54,816 nucleotides of DNA, from assembly GCA_024710805.1 (NCBI GenBank), contig JANJUB010000116.1:1-54816 (forward strand), given 5' to 3'. The position numbers were made by a program, and so were the translations under genes. Positions 7,899-16,868 of this stretch are shown piece by piece. Every line of letters starts with the position of its first letter. Position 1 is the first letter of the stretch. A model generated the notes under the pieces. The model had not been told where the DNA came from, did no database searches, and was given only the letters and a program-made list of their open reading frames with translations. This DNA comes from Fimbriimonadaceae bacterium (GTDB taxonomy: Bacteria; Armatimonadota; Fimbriimonadia; Fimbriimonadales; Fimbriimonadaceae).

Positions 7899-9311
7899 CT
7901 AACCGCCGCCGGTCGGGGGCGGAGTCTTCTTGTCCTTCGGCAACTCGTCTTCGTCGGCCATGAAAACACCGGTGACCTTGTCGCCCTCCCACTCTTCGTC
8001 GTCTTCCTTGGTCGACACCACAAACCAATCGCCCTTTAGGTCGTCGCCAATCGAGTTGTTCATGCGAACATCGACTTTCTGAGGGGTGCTCTCAAGACGA
8101 AGCGTCTCCACTTCGCCGTCGTAAACTCCTCGGAATGCGTAGATTCGGCGCCATCGTTTGCCGTCGGAAAACTCTTGGTACGCCTCAGGGGAACCGGTGA
8201 TCACCCCGCGGCGACGGCCCTCGGCGTAGACATAGTCGATCTCGGCCGCCTTGACCATCGACGGGTAGTCGCGAACCGTCTTTGAACTGCGGACCGCCTC
8301 GTCCAGATCTTTCTGCTGCTGATCCTCCGCCGACTGGGGGGCCGCCGGACGGTTTTGGGCAATCTCCGTAGGCACTTCCGGTCGGAAGGGCGGGATCTCC
8401 TGCTCGGTCAAATCTACGGCGGATTTCGGCTTGACCAACATGCGGACATTCCCCGTGAGGACGGCCCGCTTCTCTTTGCGGTAGATCACGGCCTTGTCGG
8501 CGACCAAGTTGACCTTCTTCGAGAAGTAGTACACGGGCCCGGTGCAGGTGAGCACCTCGGTCTTGCGATCCTGCTCGATGCGCGGCGCTTTCACAATGAC
8601 CTCTCCATCGGTCGCGCGACCATTCGTCCAAATCAAGGTGTTCTGATTCGACTTGACACCGCCTCCCTCAATATGCCACGGCTTCTTATCCTGAGCGAGC
8701 GGAGTGTCTTGAACTTCCTTGGGAGGGACCCCCTGCCAGCGAATTGGACCGCCGACGAATTCACGCTTGTCCATCGTGTACTTCAGGTTCATCGCCGAGA
8801 CGGTGCCGCCCTTGAGTTGGCCGGTCACCGGGCCGGGAGCCTGAAGGTTCTTATGGAGTTGGCTGAGGTTCAGCTTCGGCGCGAACAGATCGAAGTCATC
8901 GCTCTTCAGCTTGACCCCCGCGCCAAAACGCAGCGACTGCACGATCTGATCGTAGGTCGCCGACGGAGCTTCGAAGTCGATGCGGCCCTCTTTCGAGATC
9001 ACCAAGCCGTTGTGGACCCCCTGGATATCGAAGAACTGCCGATCGCGGCGAACGTCGACTCGGTCGAGATCGGCCTGAGCGACCAACTCGCCCTTTTGGT
9101 ACGAGCGGAAGCCGACGTCCTCCATTCGCACCCCGGTTTCGCCCCCAAGCACCCCTTGGGGCTCGCGATAGCCAGCAAACGCATCCTTGCCGAGGATCGG
9201 AACCACCGCAGTCATCGCCACCAAACCAATAGCGATGCCGCCGACCCACCCGATCACGCGGGCTTTGCGACCCGAGCGATAACCGGAATGATCATTATTG
9301 GAGCGTGACAT
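7899..9311 (-). CDS. LptC/OstA-like LPS-transport family protein
   Basis: The 470-aa product has one N-terminal membrane anchor (about residues 19-40) and then a long beta-strand-rich periplasmic part. The first part (EDVGFRSYQKGELVAQADLD onward) has the LptC style. A later block, VLTCTGPVYYFSKKVNLVADK followed by RAVLTGNVRML, has the OstA/LptA repeat style in which double-strand pairs alternate with TG-N motifs. It ends with an acidic/proline tail. The likely role is as a beta-jellyroll element bridging inner and outer membrane in LPS export, which fits waaA in the same window. The start overlaps the previous gene by 17 bp. Exact family assignment needs a profile search. Confidence 0.7.
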   Translation of the reverse strand: MSRSNNDHSGYRSGRKARVIGWVGGIAIGLVAMTAVVPILGKDAFAGYREPQGVLGGETGVRMEDVGFRSYQKGELVAQADLDRVDVRRDRQFFDIQGVHNGLVISKEGRIDFEAPSATYDQIVQSLRFGAGVKLKSDDFDLFAPKLNLSQLHKNLQAPGPVTGQLKGGTVSAMNLKYTMDKREFVGGPIRWQGVPPKEVQDTPLAQDKKPWHIEGGGVKSNQNTLIWTNGRATDGEVIVKAPRIEQDRKTEVLTCTGPVYYFSKKVNLVADKAVIYRKEKRAVLTGNVRMLVKPKSAVDLTEQEIPPFRPEVPTEIAQNRPAAPQSAEDQQQKDLDEAVRSSKTVRDYPSMVKAAEIDYVYAEGRRRGVITGSPEAYQEFSDGKRWRRIYAFRGVYDGEVETLRLESTPQKVDVRMNNSIGDDLKGDWFVVSTKEDDEEWEGDKVTGVFMADEDELPKDKKTPPPTGGG

Positions 9312-10155
9312 CTCGGCGGACCACCTCGTCGGGGGTGTTGATTGTTGCGGTCGCGTTGGCGGCCAAGGTTCCCTTCTGGAACTCGATGGTATACGTTCCT
9401 GGGCCAGCCCAGAAGAAGTAACTCGAATCGTCGTTCACGGTCGTAATGCGGATCGCCACCCCGGCTTCCTTGAGGGTCACGATCGTGCCCGGCGCTTGTG
9501 CGGTCGGACTCACGCGCCCCCATAGGTTATACGGCAGAGGAGGCGGATTGATATCATCACTTGGCGTCATCAGAATGTCGCCGACGGTGACGACCCCGGC
9601 GATCGCCTGATTCGGTGCCGCGGTCCAGTCAGTACGGAAGAAGCCGGTGCGGTTGGTATTGCCGACGATGCCCCAAAACGCGGTTAACGTGGCTTGCGAG
9701 TAGGCGACATCGCTGAGCGCGAACTGCCCGTTCACGTTGGTCGTGGCGCGTCGCCCAGCGAAGTTCACGATCGCGGCTTCAATCGGTTGACCGGTGGCCG
9801 AACTGACGACGCGTCCCCGAACCTGGACCTTGCCTGGCCCAACCCAGAGATCGCCGACATCGACCGTACCCGACATGGCCGCTGGGAAGGTGTAGGTAAA
9901 TGTTCCCCAAGCGGATCGAGTGTCGATGAGCACCGACGCCGTACCTGCCGGGACGGTCAGTTGGAAGGTGCCATCAGCGCTCGTCAGCGCACTCACCGCT
10001 CCCACTTGAACGCTCGACGAGGGAACGGTGCCGCCCGCAGTCTCGATGCTGAGAACGCGGCCTACCAGCGTTACCGTGGCCGCACCGCCACCCCCACCCC
10101 CGCCGCCGCAGGCAGCGATGATGACGATGGCAATCAGCAAAGCGATCCAGCGCAT
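9295..10155 (-). CDS. Lipoprotein with carboxypeptidase-regulatory-like repeats
   Basis: This is a lipoprotein of about 286 aa: MRWIALLIAIVIIAAC, with the lipobox Cys followed by eight glycines. The rest has three Ig-like carboxypeptidase-regulatory-type beta-sandwich repeats (TLVGRVLSIETAGG, VQVRGRVVSSATGQPIEAAIV, NLWGRVSPTAQAPGTIV), each with the G-x-V opening and a TNVNGQFALSDV-type loop. I use the ATG at 10155, which shares a base with the upstream stop (TAATG); an ATG two codons earlier is equally possible. It is probably surface-exposed and structural or carbohydrate-binding. It is in an operon with the 909-aa gene. Confidence 0.85.
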   Translation of the reverse strand: MRWIALLIAIVIIAACGGGGGGGGAATVTLVGRVLSIETAGGTVPSSSVQVGAVSALTSADGTFQLTVPAGTASVLIDTRSAWGTFTYTFPAAMSGTVDVGDLWVGPGKVQVRGRVVSSATGQPIEAAIVNFAGRRATTNVNGQFALSDVAYSQATLTAFWGIVGNTNRTGFFRTDWTAAPNQAIAGVVTVGDILMTPSDDINPPPLPYNLWGRVSPTAQAPGTIVTLKEAGVAIRITTVNDDSSYFFWAGPGTYTIEFQKGTLAANATATINTPDEVVRRDVTLQ

Positions 10156-12884
10156 TACCATCCCGTGCCTCCGTAAACGTGAACCTCGTAGGTCATTGTC
10201 GGCGCCGTTGCGTTGAAGGCGTGCACTTGTCCGGCTCTCATGAACAGCACCCGCCCGGTGGTTCGATCCACCAGCAAGAACGGCGGCGCTTGACCCTGTG
10301 CCGAACTGAAGGCCAGCTGATAGGAGTTGCCGCGTATCAGGCCCTCCAGACGCACCCGATAGGTGCTCGGCGTATTCAGGCGGCGCATGTCGCGGTAGAG
10401 CGGGGCGGCTCCGTCGATCGTGATCTGCAGCCCGCCCGTGCGTGGGGCCATGGGCGCATCCTCACGAGAGTCGATCAGCGGGGTCGCGGTCGAAGACTGG
10501 CCAAGGAATGCCAGCGCTCGGGTGCCCAGCAAGTTCAGCCGCATCTGCCAGCTGACGGGCGGCGGAAGCGCGGCCCGAGGCGGAACCGGCATCGAGGACA
10601 TCCCGGCGGGGAAGAACACCAAGCTGACCCCCTCGGGTGCCAGGACCCGCACATAGTACGCCTTGGCCGCTTCGAACGCGGTTGCGGCGACCATGGTTCC
10701 AGTCTCAGGGACTCCCGAAGCGGGGTCGTTTGATCCACGGATGAAGCCAAACATCTCGGTGCCCACGTCTCCTCCGCGAACCTCAGTGTATCGTTCGGGA
10801 GAGAGGGTAGTCTTGACCACGAAAACGCGCGAGAACGGCACGTTCTCGTTGAGCGGGTTCGAGATGAGATTCCAGCCCGGCCGCAGCTTCACGACCACTG
10901 GAGTCCGCGGATGGCCGAGCCCTCGCACGGTAAAGGTGGGCTGAGCCATGTTCAGCCGCAGGAAGTAGCCCGCGCCTTGGCTGACCGCACCCGTGTTCGG
11001 ATACAGGTCGTAACTGACGGTGGTTGAATCGTATCGGGCAAGCTGAACCTGATTTGCAGGGAGACCGAGGATCTCGGCGGCGTCGCTGGCGTAGGGCTCG
11101 AACGGGATTCCGATGGTCTGGATTCCGCGCAAGAGTCCGCCAGGGGGCGCGTAGTTGATTTCGCCGTTCACCCGCAGGTCGAGGGCGAGTTCACCGGGGC
11201 CCTTGTTCACGTAGCGGGTGAGCCGAATCGTCTCATTGGTGCCGGCGACTTCGACCACTTCGACTCGCAGCCGAACGTAGTTCAGATACGAGGCCAACGT
11301 GATGCGTGCGCCGAAGGCACCGCGCGAAACCGGCACATCGGCGATCTGGGTGGTGTTGATGAAGGCGCGGAATCGCGCGGTACTTCCCTGGGGAAGCGCC
11401 AAGCCCGAGACCGTTCCGTAGAGGTTGTTCGGGACGGGATTCGTGGCGGTGGCGATGCTGCCCGCCGGCAGGTACGCCCGAGCAACCTGGTCAGCGACGG
11501 GAATGTCCACCGTCGCCCGATAGGCCGATCCGCCGTAGAGGTTCGGCAAGTTCGGCGTCACCGAGCCATAGGCTCCGGCGATCGGCATCACATCTTCTTC
11601 GGGACCGAGGAAAACGCGGTTGAAGTCGTGGTCCCAGAAGATCGGATAAGCGGTGGCGCTCAGAAGCGATTCATTATTGCCAGCCTGGGACAGGAAGTAG
11701 GTCGCGCTGACGTCGAACACGCCGAAATCTGAGCCGCCGAGCCCGCCGGTGATCGGAATGGGCTGAACCAGCAGACGTCGTCCACGGATCGACCCTGTTT
11801 CGAGGATGTATTGGCGCCGGAACCAGTCAGCGAAGAGCAGGCCTTCCACCCGCGAGTTAGCGAGACCCTTGACGGTGTCGAGAGCGGCTTGGGCGATCGC
11901 GACCAGTTGGGCCGGGTTCGATCCCGCGCCAGGCGTCAGGTAGTAGCGACGATTGAACTCGGCGAGGAATCCCGCGTTCTCAGCGACCAACTTCTGCCAA
12001 GCCGAGCCCGCCATCTGGTAGCGGAGCAAGTACACGCCGCCCAGACTGCCGCCTGCGGGCAGAGGGTCGGGACGCAAGTTGTTGGCGATGAACTGAGGCC
12101 CAGCCAGCGCGCGCTGGTTGAACCAGTCGTAAAACGCGCCGACATCGTAGGTGTTATCCAGCACGCTCTCGACGAGGTTGCCATCCAGCGTCGCCGGCAG
12201 CGCGCCCGGTGTTCGGCAAACCTTCATCGTGGCGGCGCGAACAAGGCCCTCCTGGAACGCATCAAAGCCGTAAGCGTTCGGGCCGATGTAGGCGAGGAGC
12301 AGGCAATGAATGAAGTTGACGGTGGCCGCCTCGCTGCTGGCATACACCGGGAACCGGATCTCGGGCTGGCCGGAGCCGTTGTTCGGCATGAAGTAGCCAC
12401 CGACAACCGCGTCGCGGTCTCCAATGTCGGCGTCGAAGTTCTTCACCAGCACGGGACCCGCTGAGGACGCTTGCCCGAACACCACGTCGAGGGTCGGCTT
12501 AGCGACATCGAACGCGTTCTGAAGCAGATCGCGATACGCCTGTGGGAAAGCCCGATCACCGGCCGCATCAAAGACGAGGCTGATATCGCCCGGAGCGCGA
12601 CGCGCGGGAGCCAAAGCCCGACCTCGCGATGCAAGGTGTACCGTCGTCGGTAGAGCGAACGGGACCCTCGAGTCCCACCGCCCCGCCCGTTGCTGACGCA
12701 GTCTCGGCTTGCGGGTGACGGCGGCGACGTTCCGGCCGAACTGCCGGACCGCCTCATCGACCTGCGCAGCGCGCCCAGCAGGCGACCGGGTTGGGTCGAT
12801 CTCCACCCATAGGCCGCTCTGAGCGACGATCAGCGTCGACGCTAGAGTCAACGCGGCGGCGGCAAGGGTTCGCAAAGTGTTCAT
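10155..12884 (-). CDS. Large secreted protein, possible degenerate metallopeptidase plus beta domains
   Basis: The 909-aa product has a signal peptide (MNTLRTLAAAALTLASTLIVAQS). Residues from about 80 to 350 resemble a zincin-like layout, with NFIHCLLLAY and then DAFQEGLVRAA. In active enzymes these positions would read HExxH and E, so the zinc site looks lost. The C-terminal two-thirds is beta-rich, with LRPGWNLISNP, a block common in large secreted proteins with Por-like or sortable C-terminal domains. Its function is unknown. It is the first gene of a three-gene overlapping series with the repeat lipoprotein and the LptC-like protein. A 97-bp gap separates it from the next upstream gene. 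Confidence 0.85.
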   Translation of the reverse strand: MNTLRTLAAAALTLASTLIVAQSGLWVEIDPTRSPAGRAAQVDEAVRQFGRNVAAVTRKPRLRQQRAGRWDSRVPFALPTTVHLASRGRALAPARRAPGDISLVFDAAGDRAFPQAYRDLLQNAFDVAKPTLDVVFGQASSAGPVLVKNFDADIGDRDAVVGGYFMPNNGSGQPEIRFPVYASSEAATVNFIHCLLLAYIGPNAYGFDAFQEGLVRAATMKVCRTPGALPATLDGNLVESVLDNTYDVGAFYDWFNQRALAGPQFIANNLRPDPLPAGGSLGGVYLLRYQMAGSAWQKLVAENAGFLAEFNRRYYLTPGAGSNPAQLVAIAQAALDTVKGLANSRVEGLLFADWFRRQYILETGSIRGRRLLVQPIPITGGLGGSDFGVFDVSATYFLSQAGNNESLLSATAYPIFWDHDFNRVFLGPEEDVMPIAGAYGSVTPNLPNLYGGSAYRATVDIPVADQVARAYLPAGSIATATNPVPNNLYGTVSGLALPQGSTARFRAFINTTQIADVPVSRGAFGARITLASYLNYVRLRVEVVEVAGTNETIRLTRYVNKGPGELALDLRVNGEINYAPPGGLLRGIQTIGIPFEPYASDAAEILGLPANQVQLARYDSTTVSYDLYPNTGAVSQGAGYFLRLNMAQPTFTVRGLGHPRTPVVVKLRPGWNLISNPLNENVPFSRVFVVKTTLSPERYTEVRGGDVGTEMFGFIRGSNDPASGVPETGTMVAATAFEAAKAYYVRVLAPEGVSLVFFPAGMSSMPVPPRAALPPPVSWQMRLNLLGTRALAFLGQSSTATPLIDSREDAPMAPRTGGLQITIDGAAPLYRDMRRLNTPSTYRVRLEGLIRGNSYQLAFSSAQGQAPPFLLVDRTTGRVLFMRAGQVHAFNATAPTMTYEVHVYGGTGW

Positions 12885-12981
12885 GAGGCTATCTCAAACA
12901 ACGTGATGGGGACCGACTTCTCGTCAGCCCCCACCAATCTCTGGACGTTCGCGTCCGCGACGTAAGTTCTATTCAACCTCG

Positions 12982-14322
12982 TTAGTTTGCCTGGAAACTG
13001 ATCACCGGGCTAACCGAGACCGCGTCGTTGCCATCGCGGGAATCCAGCGCAACGACGAAGTAGTAGTGGGTTCCGGCTCCCAGCGTCGGCCCGGTGTAGG
13101 TTAACGAGGTTCCGGTCGTCGTCGCCGCATCGAACTCGGCTTGAGTCACTGGCCAGAGCGGTGAAACTCCGAAGTCGGGCAAGCGATCGTACACGTAGAC
13201 GATATAACGTTCGGCACCGCTGGCGACATTCCAGTTGAAGCGAAGCGGGTTCTTGGTGACGCTGCGGACGGTCATGTCTCCAATCGGCCGAACGCCAAAC
13301 CGATTCGAGAAATCGCTCTCGCTGTTGAACGTGTCGGGGTAAAGGACGTTCAACGCGGTGATCTCATAGAAGTAGGCGCGGCCCTCGCGAAGATCTTGAT
13401 CTTGGTCGGCGAAGAAGCCAGCCAGCGGATCGCGAAGAAACTCGATGCCTCTCGTCTGCCCTTGGGCATCGACGCCGCGGTAGATGCCGTAGCCAAGCAG
13501 GGAGTCATTGACGATCGGCGTCCAGTAGAGATCGATTTCGATCCAATTGCCCAAGGCGGTGACCATCGGGCGGCGGGTCTTGGCCCGCTCGGCACGCCGA
13601 GGATCGAGCATCTGCTTGATCGCCTCATGCACTCGGGCGGCTTGCGGCGATCGGGTCACTTCCTTCGGGGAAGTCCACGCCACGGCCGACAGATCGTTCG
13701 GCGGGTTGAATCCGACGTCACGCGGATTTGAGAGCAGGAAGTCCTGGCGTCGCTCCTGGCGGATGCCGAACGTGAACGAGTCGGTATCGGAATCGAATCC
13801 GAGCGCACTGGCCTGGATCGTATACGGACGATTCGGGTGAAGCGCGTTAATCGTATAGCGGCCTTCGCGATCCGTGACCGCCATCGAACTGCTCAAATCT
13901 CCCGAGTTCGCGAACACCCGCGCACCCTCGACGGGCTCGCCAAAACGGTTGCGCACGGTGCCGGTGAGCTTCGCCAACTGGTCAGCACGACCCACCGTGA
14001 TGTTGAGGCTCTTGGAAGCCTCGTTCGCGAATACGGCGATAACATTCTCACCGTAGTAGGTGACGCCGTTCTTCGTGATCTCAGCCGAGACGCGCGAGTT
14101 GCCCTCGCGGACGTTCAGCAACAAGTAGGCACCGGTCGAGTTCGTGCGAGTCGACTTTGAGCGATCGCCGTTGGCGAAGATCAGTCCTCCGCGGACCGGG
14201 TTGCCGTCCAAATCCGAGACATTGCCTGCAACCGTTCCACGGCCCCGACTGTCGTCGCCGCCGCCACAAGCTAGAATCACCGCAACCGCCACGAAGGCGC
14301 TCATCCATCTGACTTTGCTCAC
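12982..14322 (-). CDS. Lipoprotein with carboxypeptidase-regulatory-like and fibronectin-III-like domains
   Basis: I start at GTG 14322, which gives a 446-aa protein with a positively charged n-region (VSKVRWMSAFVAVAVILAC) and a lipobox Cys at residue 19 followed by GGG. A longer frame would run into the upstream protease gene. An AAGGAGGGG ribosome site lies about 14 nt upstream. Two Ig-like repeats follow (GTVAGNVSDLDGNPVRGG, LTGTVRNRFGEPVEGARVF). The C-terminal third has the fibronectin-III pattern (NPLRFNWNVASGAERYIVYVY ... GTHYYFVVALDSRDG). It is probably outer-surface anchored. It is 31 bp downstream of the CTP gene. Confidence 0.85.
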   Translation of the reverse strand: MSKVRWMSAFVAVAVILACGGGDDSRGRGTVAGNVSDLDGNPVRGGLIFANGDRSKSTRTNSTGAYLLLNVREGNSRVSAEITKNGVTYYGENVIAVFANEASKSLNITVGRADQLAKLTGTVRNRFGEPVEGARVFANSGDLSSSMAVTDREGRYTINALHPNRPYTIQASALGFDSDTDSFTFGIRQERRQDFLLSNPRDVGFNPPNDLSAVAWTSPKEVTRSPQAARVHEAIKQMLDPRRAERAKTRRPMVTALGNWIEIDLYWTPIVNDSLLGYGIYRGVDAQGQTRGIEFLRDPLAGFFADQDQDLREGRAYFYEITALNVLYPDTFNSESDFSNRFGVRPIGDMTVRSVTKNPLRFNWNVASGAERYIVYVYDRLPDFGVSPLWPVTQAEFDAATTTGTSLTYTGPTLGAGTHYYFVVALDSRDGNDAVSVSPVISFQAN

Positions 14323-14353
14323 GATAGTTGGACGCCCCTCCTTGGAGCGCGTT

Positions 14354-15604
14354 TTACATTTTGCCGCGAATGATCTCCATTGCCTTCTGCAGCTGGGTGT
14401 CGGTTTTGGGGTCGCCGAAGACACCCTCGGCATTCGCACCGAGTTCAGCCTTGACGTCGGGCTGTAGGCCGCCGCTTACGTAGGTGCCATCTTCATCCAC
14501 CTTGCGGCTGATGTCGCGGCCGCTGGGAAGGAAGTATCGTGCGATGGTCAGCTTCACGCTGGCCGAGTCGATCAGCGGAATCACGTTCTGCACGGACGCC
14601 TTGCCATAAGAGTGGTCGCCCACCAAGGTGGCTCGTCGATAGTCCTGCAGCACACCCGCGAAGATCTCAGAGGCACTCGCTGACTCTTCATTCTGGAGGA
14701 CAACGATCGGCAACGTGGCGAAGCGAACGCGGCCGGGATCCGTGGTCACGACCTCTTCGGCCCCGCGACGACCCTTCATCTTCACGACGACCTTTCGCTC
14801 GACGAAGCGAGAGAGCATGTCCTTGGCGACCTCGAGCAATCCACCCGGGTTCCCGCGGACGTCGATGATCAGCCCCTTCATTCCCTGGCGCTCCAGTCGG
14901 TCGAGCATCTTGTCGAACTGCTCGGTCGTCGGCTCCGCGAACTGGGCCACGCTGAGGTAGCCGATCTTCTCGCCTTCGAGGACTCGGCCCTCGACGGTGG
15001 GCGTCACGATGCGCGCGCGGCGGCACGTGATGTCGATCGGTTTGTCCACGTTTGGCCGCATAACCGTAATCTTTACGGTCGTGCCTTCTTTGCCGCGAAT
15101 GCTGCCGACAATCGTGTCGATCTCTTTGCCCGCACAGGCTTCATCATCGACGGCGCTAATCGTATCGCCTGCCTTAAGCCCGGCTTTGAAAGCGGGACCA
15201 TCTTCAAAGACGACCACAACCTTGGCCCCGAGCGCATCGGGAGCAAGCCGCGCGCCGACGCCCACGAAGTTGGCGCGGGTTTCAAGCGAGAACTCTTGGG
15301 CTTGCTTGGGCTCGAGGAAGACGGTGTGCGGATCGCCGAGCGAGGCCATCATGCCGCCCATCGCCGCGTACTTCAGCTTCTTGGCTTCGACCGGTCGGGC
15401 GTAGTCGTTGCTGATCTTGCGGAAAATCTGCTGGAACTGATCGGCCGGGGCCATGCTGCGCCCGTCGGGGGTGACGCCGAGAAGGGTCGTAACCGCCTGC
15501 ATCTTAGGCAGACGGCCGGTCTGGAGGTCGCGCCAAGCGTATCCTAGCGTGAACATCAGGCCAAAGACGACGACGGCTCCAAGAGCGAGTTTCACTTGCT
15601 TCAC
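14354..15604 (-). CDS. ctpA: S41 C-terminal processing protease (active site intact)
   Basis: The 416-aa protein has an N-terminal membrane anchor/signal (LALGAVVVFGLMFTLGYAW), a PDZ domain (about 110-200; VVVFEDGPAFKAGLKAGDTI) and the S41 core. The Ser-Lys dyad is present at the canonical spacing: nucleophile S310 in EESASASEIF, D321, and K335 in GKASVQ. It degrades or trims periplasmic proteins with exposed C-termini. The start overlaps the stop of the upstream paralogue by 4 nt (ATGA), so the two are translationally coupled. The gene downstream is a large lipoprotein. Confidence 0.95.
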   Translation of the reverse strand: MKQVKLALGAVVVFGLMFTLGYAWRDLQTGRLPKMQAVTTLLGVTPDGRSMAPADQFQQIFRKISNDYARPVEAKKLKYAAMGGMMASLGDPHTVFLEPKQAQEFSLETRANFVGVGARLAPDALGAKVVVVFEDGPAFKAGLKAGDTISAVDDEACAGKEIDTIVGSIRGKEGTTVKITVMRPNVDKPIDITCRRARIVTPTVEGRVLEGEKIGYLSVAQFAEPTTEQFDKMLDRLERQGMKGLIIDVRGNPGGLLEVAKDMLSRFVERKVVVKMKGRRGAEEVVTTDPGRVRFATLPIVVLQNEESASASEIFAGVLQDYRRATLVGDHSYGKASVQNVIPLIDSASVKLTIARYFLPSGRDISRKVDEDGTYVSGGLQPDVKAELGANAEGVFGDPKTDTQLQKAMEIIRGKM

Positions 15605-16830
15605 TTCTGCACCTCCGGACGATAGCTCCCCCGGTGCAGGGTGAACCCGCTGCCATCGGGCAGCTTGACCACTTCGGCCAGCGAGGGATCGCCGGCGACC
15701 GAGCCGCCCTCAAGCTTGGCCAGGCCCTTCTCAGCGAGGGCAAGAGCGAGAATTTCGGCCGCACCCGACGTCGATCGATCGACGATGATCGTGTAGGTGA
15801 GCCGGTCGGCTCGCCCATCGGTCACCGAGATCGGGGTTGTTTTGCCCCGCTCATTGGCGAGCACCCCGTAAGTCCCGGTTGGGGCAAGCGCCTTTAGGGC
15901 CTCGTTGAGAGTCGCGCTGTCGGCAAAGGCGTTGTTGCGCAAGTCGAGCTTGACTTGGCCGCTCTTGGGTAGCCGTTCGGTCAGGGCCGCGCCAACGCCG
16001 GCTTGAAGGTGGACGACAAATGTGCCGTCCGCCACCCGGACCGCTTCAACGTTGGTCGAGGACTTCGTCAGCTTGACTTCAACCGGCTTGCCTTGGCGAA
16101 GGACCGTGACTTCGACGGCACCGCTATCTCCGGTCACGAGGCGCTCGCGGGCCCGCATCGGCATCATGCTGCGGTCCATCCGCTTGCGAAGTTCTTCGCG
16201 CATCTTGGTGAGGTCTTCGGCCGGGGCTTCTTTGGCGAGCACCTTCTTCTGCAGGGCGCGAAACTCATCGAGCAAGTCGTTGTTCACAACCCAATGCCCG
16301 TCGACCGAGTCAATGACATCGCCGGGCAACAATCCCGCCTGCGCCGCTGGACCGCCCGGGGCGATCGCCGCGACCGCAAGCCGGGGCACCCGTGAGAAAA
16401 CGTTATCGGTCGCGGTATCGACCTTAGCCGGCATGATCAGCTTGAGGTCGGCGCCAATTCCTTCATACTTTCCTTCTCGAGCCTTCTGAAAAACCGCAAA
16501 CGATTCGGCGTCCATGAAGAGCGACCGCGGATCTTCGAGGCTGCTCACCATGCCGCGCACGGAACCGGCAATGAGCTTCTGGTCGTCGGTGATCGGGTCC
16601 ACGTATTCGCGCTTGAGCAACTCCGACATCTGCTCGAAATACTCGCGCTCGGGGATCTCAGTCAGATCTTGGCTGTTGTCTCGCGAGGCAACGAGCGGGC
16701 CTGCATCGCCGAAGGCAACTCGCTCGACGATCGGCAAGTCCATCCGATCGCGGACGACCATTCCGAGGGTTGCCGAAAGCGCCCCTCCCACCACAATCGA
16801 GGTGGCAATCCAATGATTCTTGGTCTTCAT
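15601..16830 (-). CDS. S41-family pseudoprotease paralogue
   Basis: The 409-aa protein has the same layout as its downstream neighbour: a signal anchor (residues 8-26), a helical S41 N-domain (EYFEQMSELLKREYVDP), a PDZ with an inserted charged helix (about 150-260) and an S41-like core. Aligned on the conserved E359 of SGAAEIL, the nucleophile position is G356 and the lysine position is D381, so the Ser-Lys dyad is missing. It probably acts as a non-catalytic partner or adaptor. TAAGAT lies 11 nt upstream of the ATG. It is the first gene of the coupled pair. Confidence 0.88.
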   Translation of the reverse strand: MKTKNHWIATSIVVGGALSATLGMVVRDRMDLPIVERVAFGDAGPLVASRDNSQDLTEIPEREYFEQMSELLKREYVDPITDDQKLIAGSVRGMVSSLEDPRSLFMDAESFAVFQKAREGKYEGIGADLKLIMPAKVDTATDNVFSRVPRLAVAAIAPGGPAAQAGLLPGDVIDSVDGHWVVNNDLLDEFRALQKKVLAKEAPAEDLTKMREELRKRMDRSMMPMRARERLVTGDSGAVEVTVLRQGKPVEVKLTKSSTNVEAVRVADGTFVVHLQAGVGAALTERLPKSGQVKLDLRNNAFADSATLNEALKALAPTGTYGVLANERGKTTPISVTDGRADRLTYTIIVDRSTSGAAEILALALAEKGLAKLEGGSVAGDPSLAEVVKLPDGSGFTLHRGSYRPEVQK

Positions 16831-16868
16831 GCTATGTCTCTATCTTACGCCGCGAAAATCCGGTGGTG

